A stretch of 44,351 nucleotides of DNA from Candidatus Saccharimonadota bacterium (GCA_020427985.1 JAGQNR010000004.1:8342-52692), one strand, 5' to 3'. Positions 17,576-25,808 are shown, numbered from the stretch's first letter. The notes: generated from the sequence alone by a model not told the origin. Numbers and translations: made by a program.

Positions 17576-17763
17576 CCCACACTTTTTATCAGTTGTATCT
17601 TATCGAAACTTCTCTGGTGACACCTAGCACCCTCAATCAGCCGTTATGCATCCCCGGTATTTCAGCCACCATACCTTCTACTGCTTCGAAGGGGAACGGG
17701 GTATGGCTATGGAACAGGGTCTTGGCTATAAGCCCTGATGTCCAGCACCTAGGGTCTATTCCC
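17576..17763. other. Convergent intergenic region with a hairpin
   Basis: Lies between the ends of the HAD gene and mscL. A perfect 7-bp pair CCATACC (17669-17675) / GGTATGG (17700-17706) encloses 24 nt. No T-run follows and no ORF is credible. It could be a weak bidirectional stop or a small RNA. Confidence 0.35.
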
Positions 17764-18204
17764 TTATTTGTTCTTTTCCTTGGGCAAATCGAGCTTATCG
17801 AGCTTAAAAAGTTTCATAATAATGTAAATTGCCAAGATAACGAATACAAAATTGATAAACACATATATAAACTTGCCCCAGGCAAAAACCTCACCCCCCA
17901 CCCTGCCAACCCTGTCTTGCAAGCGCGAGCCAATGAGTAGATTCATCCAGGGGTTAATAAAACTATCGACGAGCTGCTTGATAACTCCTTGGGCCTGCTG
18001 ACCAATAATAAATCCGACCGCTAGCCCAACTACTGCCTTTTCCCGTAAAAAGTGAACAAACCCGCCCACCTGTTTTTTAAATAATTCGTCTGGGTCTTCT
18101 AGTACTACTCGCAGGTTAGGATATTTGGCCTGAGTCTTTTTATCGATTTTCAGAGTAACGGTTGCATCGGTATCGTTCGCTGGAGTTGATTGAGATATTT
18201 TCAT
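17764..18204 (-). CDS. mscL: Large-conductance mechanosensitive channel MscL
   Basis: 146-aa membrane channel that opens under turgor stress. A ~40-residue polar N-terminal extension precedes the MscL core: FVHFLREKAVVGLAVGFIIG is the S1/TM1 region and INPWMN follows it. TM2 is FIYVFINFVFVILAIYIIMKLF, then a Lys-rich cytoplasmic tail. The extension and the loss of the usual RGN turn make it a divergent member. A TATAGT element (18211-18216) ends 6 nt before the ATG, predicting a leaderless mRNA. Confidence 0.85.
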   Translation of the reverse strand: MKISQSTPANDTDATVTLKIDKKTQAKYPNLRVVLEDPDELFKKQVGGFVHFLREKAVVGLAVGFIIGQQAQGVIKQLVDSFINPWMNLLIGSRLQDRVGRVGGEVFAWGKFIYVFINFVFVILAIYIIMKLFKLDKLDLPKEKNK

Positions 18205-18231
18205 ACTATTACTATACCGGTTTTACAAAGG

Positions 18232-19350
18232 TTATGTCGGGCATTTATTGTTGTTGCGAATAAGGTACTGAGCTAGTCCGGGCTTTTCTTGATACATACG
18301 GGCTGCCTCTAGGAGTAGTTTGTTCGACAAAACAGCACTTTCCCCAAGACGATTAACATACGCAATTTGTAGCTGACAGCGTTGAAGTAATCTTGACGAG
18401 ACAGTGGCGATGTCTTCTGCGGGGTTAGTCGAGCCATATGGTGAGGCAAACTCATTTTTGGCATTCTGCGCTATATTTATCCAGCTTCGTGGGTCTGATG
18501 TATCGTTTTGCTTTTCGGGGCTTTGTGCCAACGCCGAATGATATGCTTCAAGCCCGATATAATGTTCACGCGGTGTATCCTTAACAAACAAACTGTCAGC
18601 CCCCATTTTTCCTTCGCAGCGTCTAAAATCTTTAGCATGGGCAAGCTCATGAATAATTGTGTCATTCCAGGAGTACGGCCCTAAATAGACTGCTTGTGGG
18701 GTTTCTGGCGTAAAATACGCTGCCGCGTTATCAACAGTGGGCATAACCAGCTTTACATCAGTCACGCCATAATACTGCACAAGCTCTACGGGCTTGTGAG
18801 CGAGAGTCGTAATAAACCCCCCCAATGTAACACGAAGTGCCTTCTTGGTCTCGGCGTTAAGTGACTCAATATGAAGCGCCTTATAGCCAAGCTCTGCGTT
18901 ATCTTCCTCTGGTACTGAAACAATCAGCCCATGGGCGGCACCCATATCCTGGCTAAGTAAAATTTCCTCCTCAAGCGTGAGGCTTTCTGTAGCGGTAAGC
19001 TCGTCAATGTGAAGACTATTAGCACGTTCACGCAAATCTTGAGACACCAAATGTAGTCCATATTCTGCTGCCACCGTCTCTTCTCTTTCTAGGGGATCGA
19101 TTAAAACATCCTCAATTGTAAAGAGGCGCGGCGGCTCCTCCAGTAGCTGCGAGACGTCCTTAACTGATTGACTAGAGGGTATGGGGCAATTTCCTGCCTG
19201 GTCAGAATTATATGCTGCGAGTTCAGTATGTTCAGATCGGTACTCTTGTACGCCTAACATCAGATTTACAGCAAACAGTGCAGAAGTGCCAATCACTACC
19301 GCTTCTCGAAAGCGTTCACTCTGGGATAAAGGATGTTCAAAAGAATACAT
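18232..19350 (-). CDS. Membrane-anchored HExxH metallopeptidase, unknown family
   Basis: 372-aa protein with one hydrophobic segment at residues 17-33. The likely zinc motif is DTIIHELAHAKDF near residues 229-241 (H-E-x-x-H), with downstream acidic candidates for a third ligand. The rest is outside the membrane and I do not recognise it. It ends 27 bp before the mscL start codon, where the mscL promoter lies, so the two genes form separate transcripts. A consensus-like promoter stands right at its start. A role in wall or surface protein processing is possible but not shown. Confidence 0.7.
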   Translation of the reverse strand: MYSFEHPLSQSERFREAVVIGTSALFAVNLMLGVQEYRSEHTELAAYNSDQAGNCPIPSSQSVKDVSQLLEEPPRLFTIEDVLIDPLEREETVAAEYGLHLVSQDLRERANSLHIDELTATESLTLEEEILLSQDMGAAHGLIVSVPEEDNAELGYKALHIESLNAETKKALRVTLGGFITTLAHKPVELVQYYGVTDVKLVMPTVDNAAAYFTPETPQAVYLGPYSWNDTIIHELAHAKDFRRCEGKMGADSLFVKDTPREHYIGLEAYHSALAQSPEKQNDTSDPRSWINIAQNAKNEFASPYGSTNPAEDIATVSSRLLQRCQLQIAYVNRLGESAVLSNKLLLEAARMYQEKPGLAQYLIRNNNKCPT

Positions 19351-19355
19351 ATATT

Positions 19356-19384
19356 ATAATATTATAAAATAGCTAAAATGTCAA
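19356..19384 (-). promoter_or_regulatory. Consensus-like promoter of the metallopeptidase gene, leaderless
   Basis: Minus strand TTGACA (19379-19384), 17-bp spacer, TATTAT (19356-19361), then 5 nt to the ATG at 19350. Both hexamers and the spacing equal those of the promoter at 10065-10093. Confidence 0.8.
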
Positions 19385-19398
19385 TATAGTGTGTTAGT

Positions 19399-19883
19399 TT
19401 AAGATATCTCTTGGCGAACTTTCTCTAGCAACTTTCCCATCATATTCTGCCCATCACCTCTAGGGCCACAGCCCCAGAAGTCATCAAAGGGAGAGATCTC
19501 AATAATCTGTTTGCTGCCGGTTTTGAGTAAGCAATCTCGGACATCTTGGTTTTGGACAACTTTGGCACGCAACAGCCCTTCCATGACGCTGACTTTGCAG
19601 TCGTCCCAGCTCTGCAAGCTAAGTGTACGGTCAGTCTGGCGGTCGACCATCATGGCTGTGTAGGGGCATGGTGCCTGCAGAATCTGCTCGGCTAGCGATA
19701 GCTCTGTTTGACTATACTTGCGCCAATGGTAGGCATGCTCAGGGGTAGGAAACTTGGTCTCCCATATTTCCACTGCGTGTGCTGCTGACCAGTTGTTGGG
19801 TGGATCGAGTGCGCTGGTAAATAAAAAGAGACAGCATCGTCAGTTTCGTAGGTAAAGGGTTGGTAGGTGGTATCTGAGTACAT
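19399..19883 (-). pseudogene. NADAR (YbiA-like) family gene with a frameshift
   Basis: NADAR proteins are N-glycosidases acting on ADP-ribosylated or ribose-linked substrates. The C-terminal frame (19399-19773) carries FPTPEHAYHWRKYS, VMEGLLRAKVVQNQDVRDCL and FDDFWGCGPRGDGQNMMGKL, the family core. The N-terminal part (from ATG 19883) is in another frame and joins it by a -1 shift at a five-T run (19823-19827 as AAAAA on plus). Read across, the join gives VSFLFTSALDPPNNW, which fits the family. The start is 10 bp after the argS stop. It may be a recent indel, an assembly error or slippage; I annotate it as disrupted. Confidence 0.72.
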
Positions 19884-19893
19884 TCTGTTACGC

Positions 19894-21606
19894 TTACATT
19901 TTATTAGGGGCGGTAATGCCAAGTAGGTTCAGGCCGTCACGAAGGGTGTCGGCATAGGTCTTGACTATGTGCAGGCGCAGGGCTTCCCTGTCGTTGTCAA
20001 TGACACGGTTTTTTTCGTAGAATCGGTTAAATTCCTGAGACAGCTCGTATAGATAAGTGCAAATAGAACTTGGCAGCAATTCGACTGCCGCACGGTTGAC
20101 TACCTCTGTGTATTCGGCCAGCTTGCGGACCAGAAGTCTTTCGCCGGTCTCTAAATCGTGACTCTTGATTCGCTTGTCCTCCAAGGCCGTGGCAGCGAAG
20201 GATGACTCTTGGTTCATTGAGGTAGCCTTGCCAAGTATGCTCCTGGCTCGAGCGTGGGCATACTGCAGGTAGGGGCCACTGTTGCCTTCGAGGGCGATTG
20301 ATTCGTTGGGGTTGTATACAATATCACCGCCAATCCGAGCCTTTGCAAATGCATATTTTACCGCGGCTAAGACATTTTCATCTGTCACATTCACCTGGGA
20401 TTCACGAGCGGCGTTACGAGCTGACTCTAAAATGTCGAGTGCAGAGATAATGTTGCCTTTACGGCTGCTCATCTTGGCACCACCCTCAAGTTTGACCATA
20501 CCGTGGGTGATGTGGGTGGTGCGTGCCGCTGCCTCTGGCTCAAACTGGCTGATTGCCGCTAGCACAACCTGCATGTACTGAGACTGTTCGTTGGCGGTAA
20601 TAATAATGCTTTGGTCAAATTCATAGTCGCGCCATTTTGTGAGGCTTAGGCCAACATCCTTCGCCTCATAGGTGGGGATACCCTCAGAGTTTATAAACAC
20701 TCGGGTGTGAAGGCCCTTAGCCTCATCGCCGCGGTAAATAATAGCTCCATCGCTCTCGGCGAATACCCCTTTGGACAGCTCATCTCGAACAGTGGTAAGG
20801 CCGAGGGGTGTTACCTCGCTCTCGGGGATAAATCGGGCAAATGGCACCACCTGAAGCTGCTGGTACAGCGTTTTAAAGTAGTTATAACTCCAGTCGCGGC
20901 AGGTCCAGTATATTTGGGCAAAGGCTGATTCGTGGTCATTAGTATTGTGCAACTCGTACACCTGTTTGTTGGCGGCTATAATCTGGGATTTGGCTGTCTC
21001 GTTTTCTTCGTAGGCGGCTGTTCCTTCGACATAACGGTCTCCCAGCCATCTGGCTCGCTCGGCTTCGGGTATGATTGCTAGCTTTTCGGGGTGTTCTCCG
21101 CCCAGTCTCTGTATAATGGCCCACATGCTTTTGCCAACGTGCAGTCCTACATCTCCGCCAAAGTTGAGTCGGATGGTCTGGGCGCCGGCGCGCTCCACTA
21201 AACGGGCTATAGTATCTCCCACCAGCGTGGTATAAAGGTGCCCGGCATGTAGTGGCTTAAAAGGGTTAGGATCGCTATATTCAACTAGTACTATCTGGTC
21301 GGTACGAGTTTTGTCAGGCTGGACTGCAAGACTTTCGAGCAGTGCGGTGTCGGTAAGGGTAAGGTTAAGAAAGCCTGGCCCGGCAATGTCTATGTTTTTT
21401 ACGCTAGAACTGCTACCCTGGACCTCTTTGGCTAGTTCGGCGGCGATTTCACGGGGATTTTTGTCTAGTTTTTTGCTAAGTTGCAGGGCGATATTGGTCG
21501 CAAAATCACCAAATTGTGAGTCTGGACGGGTTAACTCAACGTCAACTGCCTGGTTGTATAGTTGGGCGACAGCTTCGCCGATGGCTTGCTCTAACTCCTG
21601 TTTCAT
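19894..21606 (-). CDS. argS: Arginyl-tRNA synthetase
   Basis: 570-aa class I aminoacyl-tRNA synthetase charging tRNA-Arg. An N-terminal Add-1-like domain carries DFATNIALQLSKKLDKNP; the HIGH motif is PLHAGHLYTTLVGD, the KMSKS-like loop is GGAKMSSRKGN, and the C-terminal anticodon-binding domain ends SQEFNRFYEKNRV...DTLRDGLNLLGI. Length and order match the family. The start is ATG 21606, where the family begins and where TATACT (21614-21619) ends 7 nt upstream; the reading frame runs further upstream without homology. The NADAR gene follows 10 bp later. Confidence 0.96.
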   Translation of the reverse strand: MKQELEQAIGEAVAQLYNQAVDVELTRPDSQFGDFATNIALQLSKKLDKNPREIAAELAKEVQGSSSSVKNIDIAGPGFLNLTLTDTALLESLAVQPDKTRTDQIVLVEYSDPNPFKPLHAGHLYTTLVGDTIARLVERAGAQTIRLNFGGDVGLHVGKSMWAIIQRLGGEHPEKLAIIPEAERARWLGDRYVEGTAAYEENETAKSQIIAANKQVYELHNTNDHESAFAQIYWTCRDWSYNYFKTLYQQLQVVPFARFIPESEVTPLGLTTVRDELSKGVFAESDGAIIYRGDEAKGLHTRVFINSEGIPTYEAKDVGLSLTKWRDYEFDQSIIITANEQSQYMQVVLAAISQFEPEAAARTTHITHGMVKLEGGAKMSSRKGNIISALDILESARNAARESQVNVTDENVLAAVKYAFAKARIGGDIVYNPNESIALEGNSGPYLQYAHARARSILGKATSMNQESSFAATALEDKRIKSHDLETGERLLVRKLAEYTEVVNRAAVELLPSSICTYLYELSQEFNRFYEKNRVIDNDREALRLHIVKTYADTLRDGLNLLGITAPNKM

Positions 21607-21844
21607 GAGTAGTAGTATACAACGGATAAGGGGTAGAGGACTAGGGCGTGTGCCTTCGTATTCCCGACACCCGAAGCCCGAAACCCTATCCCCAACTCTA
21701 AGCTCCGTGTGCTTCACTCACATCTCTGCTCTCTGCCCTCATAGCTTTTCGTCGCTGCCGGGTAGTCTCTGGTACATTGCACACTGTTCTGCTACTATAA
21801 ACACAAGCAAGATAACGACGCTATACGTCAAATGGGGGGCGCCA
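21607..21844. other. Divergent promoter region argS / acidic protein gene
   Basis: 238 bp with the argS -10 at 21614-21619 on minus and a TGC-TACTAT element near 21794 on plus. An inverted pair GGGGTAG / CTATCCCC flanks G/C-rich sequence at about 21630-21692. No ORF is credible. Confidence 0.45.
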
Positions 21845-22339
21845 ATGCTTTTTGGACATCAGGATACAACAAATCAAACACCAGCAATCGAAGAAGCTAC
21901 AGAGCCTGTTGTTACTCCAGCAGCCCAAGACGACCCTCTTAGAATTGATCCAGTGGCCGACATGCAAATGCCGAGCGACCTAGAAGAACTCCAAACACCT
22001 ACACCTTCTAGCTCGGCCCTACAGCAACCAGGCACCTCAACTGCCGCATCAGACGATGGGACACAGGCCAGCACGGCAGATGCACCAGTCGACGGAGACC
22101 TATTGTCTTTAAAACAGCAGGCGCTGACCGAGCTTACCCCGCTTGTTGGCCAGCTTGACCAAAGCCCAGAAGAAAAGTTCCGCACTACCATGATGATGAT
22201 TCAAAGTTCCGATAACTCGGCACTTATCAAAGAAGCTTACGCTGCTGCCCAACAGATTAGTGACGAAAAGGCTCGGGCCCAAGCACTCCTAGATGTCGTG
22301 AATGAAATTAACTACTTTACTCACAAAAACGACAAATAA
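21845..22339 (+). CDS. Acidic protein of unknown function
   Basis: 164-aa soluble, acidic protein. Residues 1-85 are low-complexity (Pro, Thr, Ser, Ala, Asp). Residues 85-164 are helical and well ordered: LSLKQQALTELTPLVGQLDQ, EEKFRTTMMMIQSSDN and KARAQALLDVVNEINYF. The ordered half has the look of a conserved domain, but I do not recognise it. The ATG at 21845 is preceded by a G-rich stretch that could pair with 16S rRNA. The sortase gene begins 24 bp downstream. Confidence 0.7.
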   Translation: MLFGHQDTTNQTPAIEEATEPVVTPAAQDDPLRIDPVADMQMPSDLEELQTPTPSSSALQQPGTSTAASDDGTQASTADAPVDGDLLSLKQQALTELTPLVGQLDQSPEEKFRTTMMMIQSSDNSALIKEAYAAAQQISDEKARAQALLDVVNEINYFTHKNDK

Positions 22340-22363
22340 TCTCCTAAGCCCGTATAGCGTACA

Positions 22364-23011
22364 ATGAGTGCTATGAAGATTGTTCCAAAAGACAATGCTT
22401 GGCGACGAGCCAACTGGGCACTGCTCATCGCAATCATCGGGGTAAACATGTATGTCATTGCCCTGCCCTTTTTGCCGACTGTTTCTTATCGCTGGCAGAC
22501 TACTCACAAGACACCGCTTATCCAAAATAACAAACCAGTCAGCGTGGCTAAGGCTAGTGCCATTTTGGCAAAAGAAAACCCACGCGCCTTTCATGCCGAT
22601 GCTGAGCATGACGGTCTGGTTATACCGCGCATGCTTCTTGACACTCGGCTCATCGAAGGACCCGAAAAAAACAGCTTCGCGCTTCTTAACATGGGTGCTT
22701 GGCGCATACCCTTTGCGAGTAGTCCCGACAAAGGAGGTAACACCGTAATCGCCGGACATCGGTTTAGCTACACGGGGCCGCGCGGGGTTTTTTATTACCT
22801 CGATAAGCTGCGTGTGGGTGATGAAATTGGGCTGTGGTATCAAGGCAAACTATACACGTATCAGGTAGCTACAAGCAGAACGGTGCCAGCTACAGAAGTG
22901 AGTGTGCAGCAGCCTACCGATGACACCCGGCTTACTCTTTACACCTGTACGCCGCTTTGGAACCCTAAAGAAAGGCTTGTTGTTGTAGCGGTACCCAAGG
23001 AGGCTTCATGA
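22364..23011 (+). CDS. Sortase (class D/E-like)
   Basis: 215-aa membrane-anchored transpeptidase that links surface proteins to the wall or to each other. TM at about 18-38, then the sortase barrel: the catalytic His is in NTVIAGHRFSYTG, Cys in TLYTCTPLWN, and Arg in PKERLVVVAV. The TxTC signature followed by TP is typical of classes D and E. Start: ATG 22364 or ATG 22373; a TACAAT at 22360-22365 would favour the second, because the first ATG would lie inside the -10. The stop overlaps the start of a 34-aa membrane protein gene. Confidence 0.9.
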   Translation: MSAMKIVPKDNAWRRANWALLIAIIGVNMYVIALPFLPTVSYRWQTTHKTPLIQNNKPVSVAKASAILAKENPRAFHADAEHDGLVIPRMLLDTRLIEGPEKNSFALLNMGAWRIPFASSPDKGGNTVIAGHRFSYTGPRGVFYYLDKLRVGDEIGLWYQGKLYTYQVATSRTVPATEVSVQQPTDDTRLTLYTCTPLWNPKERLVVVAVPKEAS

Positions 23012-23112
23012 GCGAAAAGACCAAGTTCTTTATACTGCTCTTCCTGCTGTTACTTAGCATTTGGCTGCTTTGGTACCTGCAAAAAAATGCTCAAAGCATC
23101 CTTCTCGGCTAG
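23008..23112 (+). CDS. 34-aa single-pass membrane protein coupled to sortase
   Basis: Short gene with strong start signals: AAGGAGG ends 4 nt before the ATG, and the ATG overlaps the sortase stop (ATGA). The product is a Lys-containing N-terminus (MSEKTK), one ~20-residue hydrophobic helix, and a short polar end. I know no family. Translational coupling suggests an equimolar partner of the sortase. Confidence 0.7.
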   Translation: MSEKTKFFILLFLLLLSIWLLWYLQKNAQSILLG

Positions 23113-23165
23113 CACTCTGCACCCCGTAGCTTCATGTGAACAAGCGAGAGTCTTTCCAGCAAAAG

Positions 23166-23194
23166 TTGCAATTTTAAAATAGTTATGCTATAAT
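23166..23194 (+). promoter_or_regulatory. Near-consensus promoter of the 148-aa gene
   Basis: TTGCAA (23166-23171), 17-bp spacer ending in TGC, TATAAT (23189-23194). The expected +1 is about 23201, leaving only about 3 nt before the GTG start at 23204. Apart from groES, this is one of the best-matching promoters in the window. Confidence 0.8.
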
Positions 23195-23203
23195 GTAGAA
23201 GTA

Positions 23204-23650
23204 GTGTTCGACCAAAATACATATATACCTCAGCCATCATCAAACCCACTTGGGAACAGCGCAGATGCCATACGTCCAAGCTTTTTGCCTCGTTCTGCGG
23301 CTACAGTTACGAGTCAGCCGAACTCGTTTGCCCAAATGAGCCCGATGAGTCAGCGCGCTGCGCTCTACGATCAGGCTCGCCATCAGGCCGTGCAACAGGC
23401 CCGATTTAGCGATCCGCGTGCCAATCTCAGTAGCATGTTGCCAGGTGGCCTTACCGAGAGACAGCGGATGGATTTTGAGTCACTGCGTCGTACTAATCCA
23501 ATCGCCGCTCAGAAGCAGCTAGATTTGTACCAACGCAATGCAGATATTCGCTATAATCGTCCCGCCTCTGGTGTGCAATCTTCTGTGGGGCGATCGATAA
23601 TGCCTTCAACCAACCACTTTAATGGCCCACGCCGCAGTTTTGGTCTCTAA
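23204..23650 (+). CDS. 148-aa Gln/Ser/Arg-rich protein, unknown
   Basis: Soluble protein with no signal or membrane helix. The N-terminal 55 residues are disordered (Pro, Ser, Gln). The middle is helical (ALYDQARHQAVQQARF, QRMDFESLRRTNPIAAQKQ) and the C-terminus is basic and Ser-rich. The GTG start is accepted because the promoter places the transcript start 3 nt before it. I do not recognise a family. The strong promoter suggests an abundant small protein. Confidence 0.65.
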   Translation: MFDQNTYIPQPSSNPLGNSADAIRPSFLPRSAATVTSQPNSFAQMSPMSQRAALYDQARHQAVQQARFSDPRANLSSMLPGGLTERQRMDFESLRRTNPIAAQKQLDLYQRNADIRYNRPASGVQSSVGRSIMPSTNHFNGPRRSFGL

Positions 23651-23659
23651 CCTCTAGCC

Positions 23660-23697
23660 TCTAAAAAGCAAAGTGCCTCGAGAGGTATCGAGGCACT
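23660..23697 (-). terminator. Terminator of the groESL operon (probably bidirectional)
   Basis: Ten-base stem AGTGCCTCGA (23672-23681) / TCGAGGCACT (23688-23697), loop 6 nt. Read on minus it is followed by TTTGCTTTTT (23662-23671). It lies between the convergent ends of groEL and the 148-aa gene and may serve both. Confidence 0.85.
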
Positions 23698-23719
23698 CTT
23701 AGTACTCGTGGTGCGTAGA

Positions 23720-25366
23720 TTACATCATGCCCATGCCGCCCCCCATAGCTGGCATAGCGCCGCCTTCGGGCTTGGCTTCGGGCACCTCTACTACAAGTGC
23801 GCCCATGGTCATGGCGGTACCAGCAATAGAAACAGCGTTTTGCAAGGCCTCTTTGGTAACTCGGGCAGGGTCTACCACGCCAGCTGTTTTAAGGTCGACT
23901 AGCTTTTCTGGATGATTCACATCGACACCGTGGCCTGGTTTAGCCTTTTTAACCTGAGGCAGCCATTCATCGGCGTTCAGTCCAGAGTTGGTCATAAGAA
24001 TACGGAATGGTTGTTCAAGCGCGCGAACCAACAGTTGGTAGCCAGCACCCTGTTCGCTGTTGCCTTTGGTCCCCAGCCCCTCGGCGAGGTTAACAAGAGT
24101 CACGCCCCCACCGGGAACAATGCCCTCGGCCAATGCAGCCTTGACAGCAGCAACGGCATCATCAACTCGGTATTTTTTCTCTTCGATTTCGGTTTCGGTG
24201 GCGCCTCCAACTTTTATAACAGCGACCTTGCCACCAAGAGCGGCCCGGCGCTTGTCATAAAAGTCGCGGTCGTAGGTACTTGTAGCATTGGTACCCTGCT
24301 CGGCAACCTGCTTAACACGGGCTGCAATCTCGGTAGACGAACCGGCTCCCTCGATAATGGTAGTTTCATCTTTAGTAACAATGACTTTGCGGGCGGTGCC
24401 CACAACCTCGAGCCCAACATTCTCAAATGTCATGCCGCGGTCGTCAGTAATAACTTCGGCACCAGTTAGAATAGCAATGTCTTGCAGCATGTCTGCGCGC
24501 TTGTCGCCAAAGCTTGGTGCTTTGACAGCGACCGAATTAAACACACCCTTAAGACGGTTGAGTACCAGTGTACCAAGGGCTTCGCCCTCGACATCGTCGG
24601 CAATCAGCACGAGATCTTTTTTGCCGGCTTGCGCTAACTTTTCGAGCAATGGAACAAACTCTTGTACCGACGATACTTTTTTGTCGGTGATGACAATGGC
24701 GGGTTTGTTATAAACAGCTTCCATACGGGTGGTGTCGGTCACCATGTAGGGGCTAACAAATCCCTTGTCAAAGGTAAAGCCTTCGACCACTTCGCTTTCG
24801 AGCGCGAGCCCCTGCCCTTCTTCGACGGTTACTACCCCGTCACGGCCCACCTTTTCCATAACGTCGGCAATCAAATCGCCAATAGCCTTATCGCCAGCCG
24901 AAATAGTGGCAACTTCGGCAACACGGCCGCGGTTTTCCTTGATGTCTTCGGCAAGTTTGTCGAGCGCCTTGAGCGCATCGCTGGCGGCTGCCTCTAGTCC
25001 TTTACGGAGCAACATAGGGTTGTGTCCAGCGGCAATCAGGCGGTTCGCTTCGCTCAAAATGTGATAGGTCAGGACGGTGACGGTCGTAGTGCCATCGCCA
25101 GCAACATCGTTCATTTTGTTAGCAGCTTGCTTAATAAGCTCGGCGCCAACTTTGTAGCCAAGAGTTTCGTCGTCGACATCGGCAATTTCGACTCCTTTAG
25201 CAACGGTTACACCGTCGTGTGTCACGCTGGGTGCCCCATAGCTTTTACTAATAACCACATTGCGGCCTTTTGGCCCCATAGTTGTTTTGACGGCGTTGTA
25301 CAAAATTTCGGCACCGGCTAGAACGCGCCGACGAGCGTCATCATCATAAAAAACCTTTTTAGTCAT
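23720..25366 (-). CDS. groEL: 60-kDa chaperonin GroEL
   Basis: 548-aa subunit of the ATP-driven folding chamber. The N-terminal equatorial domain has TMGPKGRNVV and VAGDGTTTVTVL, the nucleotide-binding loop; the apical domain follows, then DDAVAAVKAALAEGIVPGGG, and the tail is Gly/Met-rich (MGGGMGMM). Length is standard. AAGGAG stands 6 nt before the ATG, inside the end of a 45-aa gene whose TAA stop directly precedes this start. It is in the groES operon under CIRCE control. Confidence 0.98.
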   Translation of the reverse strand: MTKKVFYDDDARRRVLAGAEILYNAVKTTMGPKGRNVVISKSYGAPSVTHDGVTVAKGVEIADVDDETLGYKVGAELIKQAANKMNDVAGDGTTTVTVLTYHILSEANRLIAAGHNPMLLRKGLEAAASDALKALDKLAEDIKENRGRVAEVATISAGDKAIGDLIADVMEKVGRDGVVTVEEGQGLALESEVVEGFTFDKGFVSPYMVTDTTRMEAVYNKPAIVITDKKVSSVQEFVPLLEKLAQAGKKDLVLIADDVEGEALGTLVLNRLKGVFNSVAVKAPSFGDKRADMLQDIAILTGAEVITDDRGMTFENVGLEVVGTARKVIVTKDETTIIEGAGSSTEIAARVKQVAEQGTNATSTYDRDFYDKRRAALGGKVAVIKVGGATETEIEEKKYRVDDAVAAVKAALAEGIVPGGGVTLVNLAEGLGTKGNSEQGAGYQLLVRALEQPFRILMTNSGLNADEWLPQVKKAKPGHGVDVNHPEKLVDLKTAGVVDPARVTKEALQNAVSIAGTAMTMGALVVEVPEAKPEGGAMPAMGGGMGMM

Positions 25367-25504
25367 TTACTTCTCCTTACTGGTGTTCTTCTCTAGTAAT
25401 TTTTCTATACGCGCGAGTGTTTCGCTGGTTTTGGCAGTATTTGCCTCGATGCGAAACATCCAAATCAGTCCAAAAATAAACAGTAGTACGCTCGTAATAC
25501 CCAT
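25367..25504 (-). CDS. 45-aa membrane protein between groES and groEL
   Basis: Small gene wedged between groES (3-bp gap) and groEL (stop directly followed by the groEL ATG). The product starts MGITSVLLFIFGLIWMFRIE, one membrane helix, followed by a charged, helical tail with a heptad-like pattern (TSETLARIEKLLEKN). The reading frame exactly fills the gap. Its last codons supply the groEL Shine-Dalgarno. No family is recognised. Its own ribosome site is weak, so coupling to groES is likely. It might tether or sense the chaperonin at the membrane; that is speculation. Confidence 0.68.
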   Translation of the reverse strand: MGITSVLLFIFGLIWMFRIEANTAKTSETLARIEKLLEKNTSKEK

Positions 25505-25507
25505 AAC

Positions 25508-25777
25508 TTATGCATCTACCGTGGCTAATACATCTTGCTCCTGGACAAGCAGGTACTCTTTGCCATCGACTTTTATGTCGGTTTGACTATAGCTTTTATA
25601 AACAATTTTATCGCCCTTTTTTACACCCTGTACTGCTGGTCCAACAGCTAAAACATTGGCGACCTTGGGCTTTTCTTGCGATGCCGACGGTAAGTATAGG
25701 CCGCTGGCAGTCTTGGTTGCTGCTTCTTCTACCGCTGCAACAATATAGTCGGCAACGGGCTTGAGTGGTACTGACAT
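25508..25777 (-). CDS. groES: 10-kDa co-chaperonin GroES
   Basis: 89-aa lid subunit of the GroEL chamber. Family segments are visible: LKPVADYIVAAVEEAATKTASGLYLP (mobile loop region), KVANVLAVGPAVQ, KKGDKIVYKSYSQTDIKVDGKEYLLVQEQDVLA. Length is slightly below the usual ~95. AGGAGG lies 4 nt before the ATG. The leader carries a CIRCE operator, making it one of the few first genes here with a genuine 5' UTR. Confidence 0.96.
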   Translation of the reverse strand: MSVPLKPVADYIVAAVEEAATKTASGLYLPSASQEKPKVANVLAVGPAVQGVKKGDKIVYKSYSQTDIKVDGKEYLLVQEQDVLATVDA

Positions 25778-25808
25778 ACATCCTCCTAAGGTAATTAACA
25801 GATATGAG

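Noticed and set aside
17576-17763. SRP RNA or RNase P RNA
   Set aside because: None of the conserved sequence blocks of those RNAs are found.
21607-21717. N-terminal extension of ArgRS
   Set aside because: The upstream part of the frame has no homology to ArgRS and covers the promoter; the family start and -10 spacing point to 21606.
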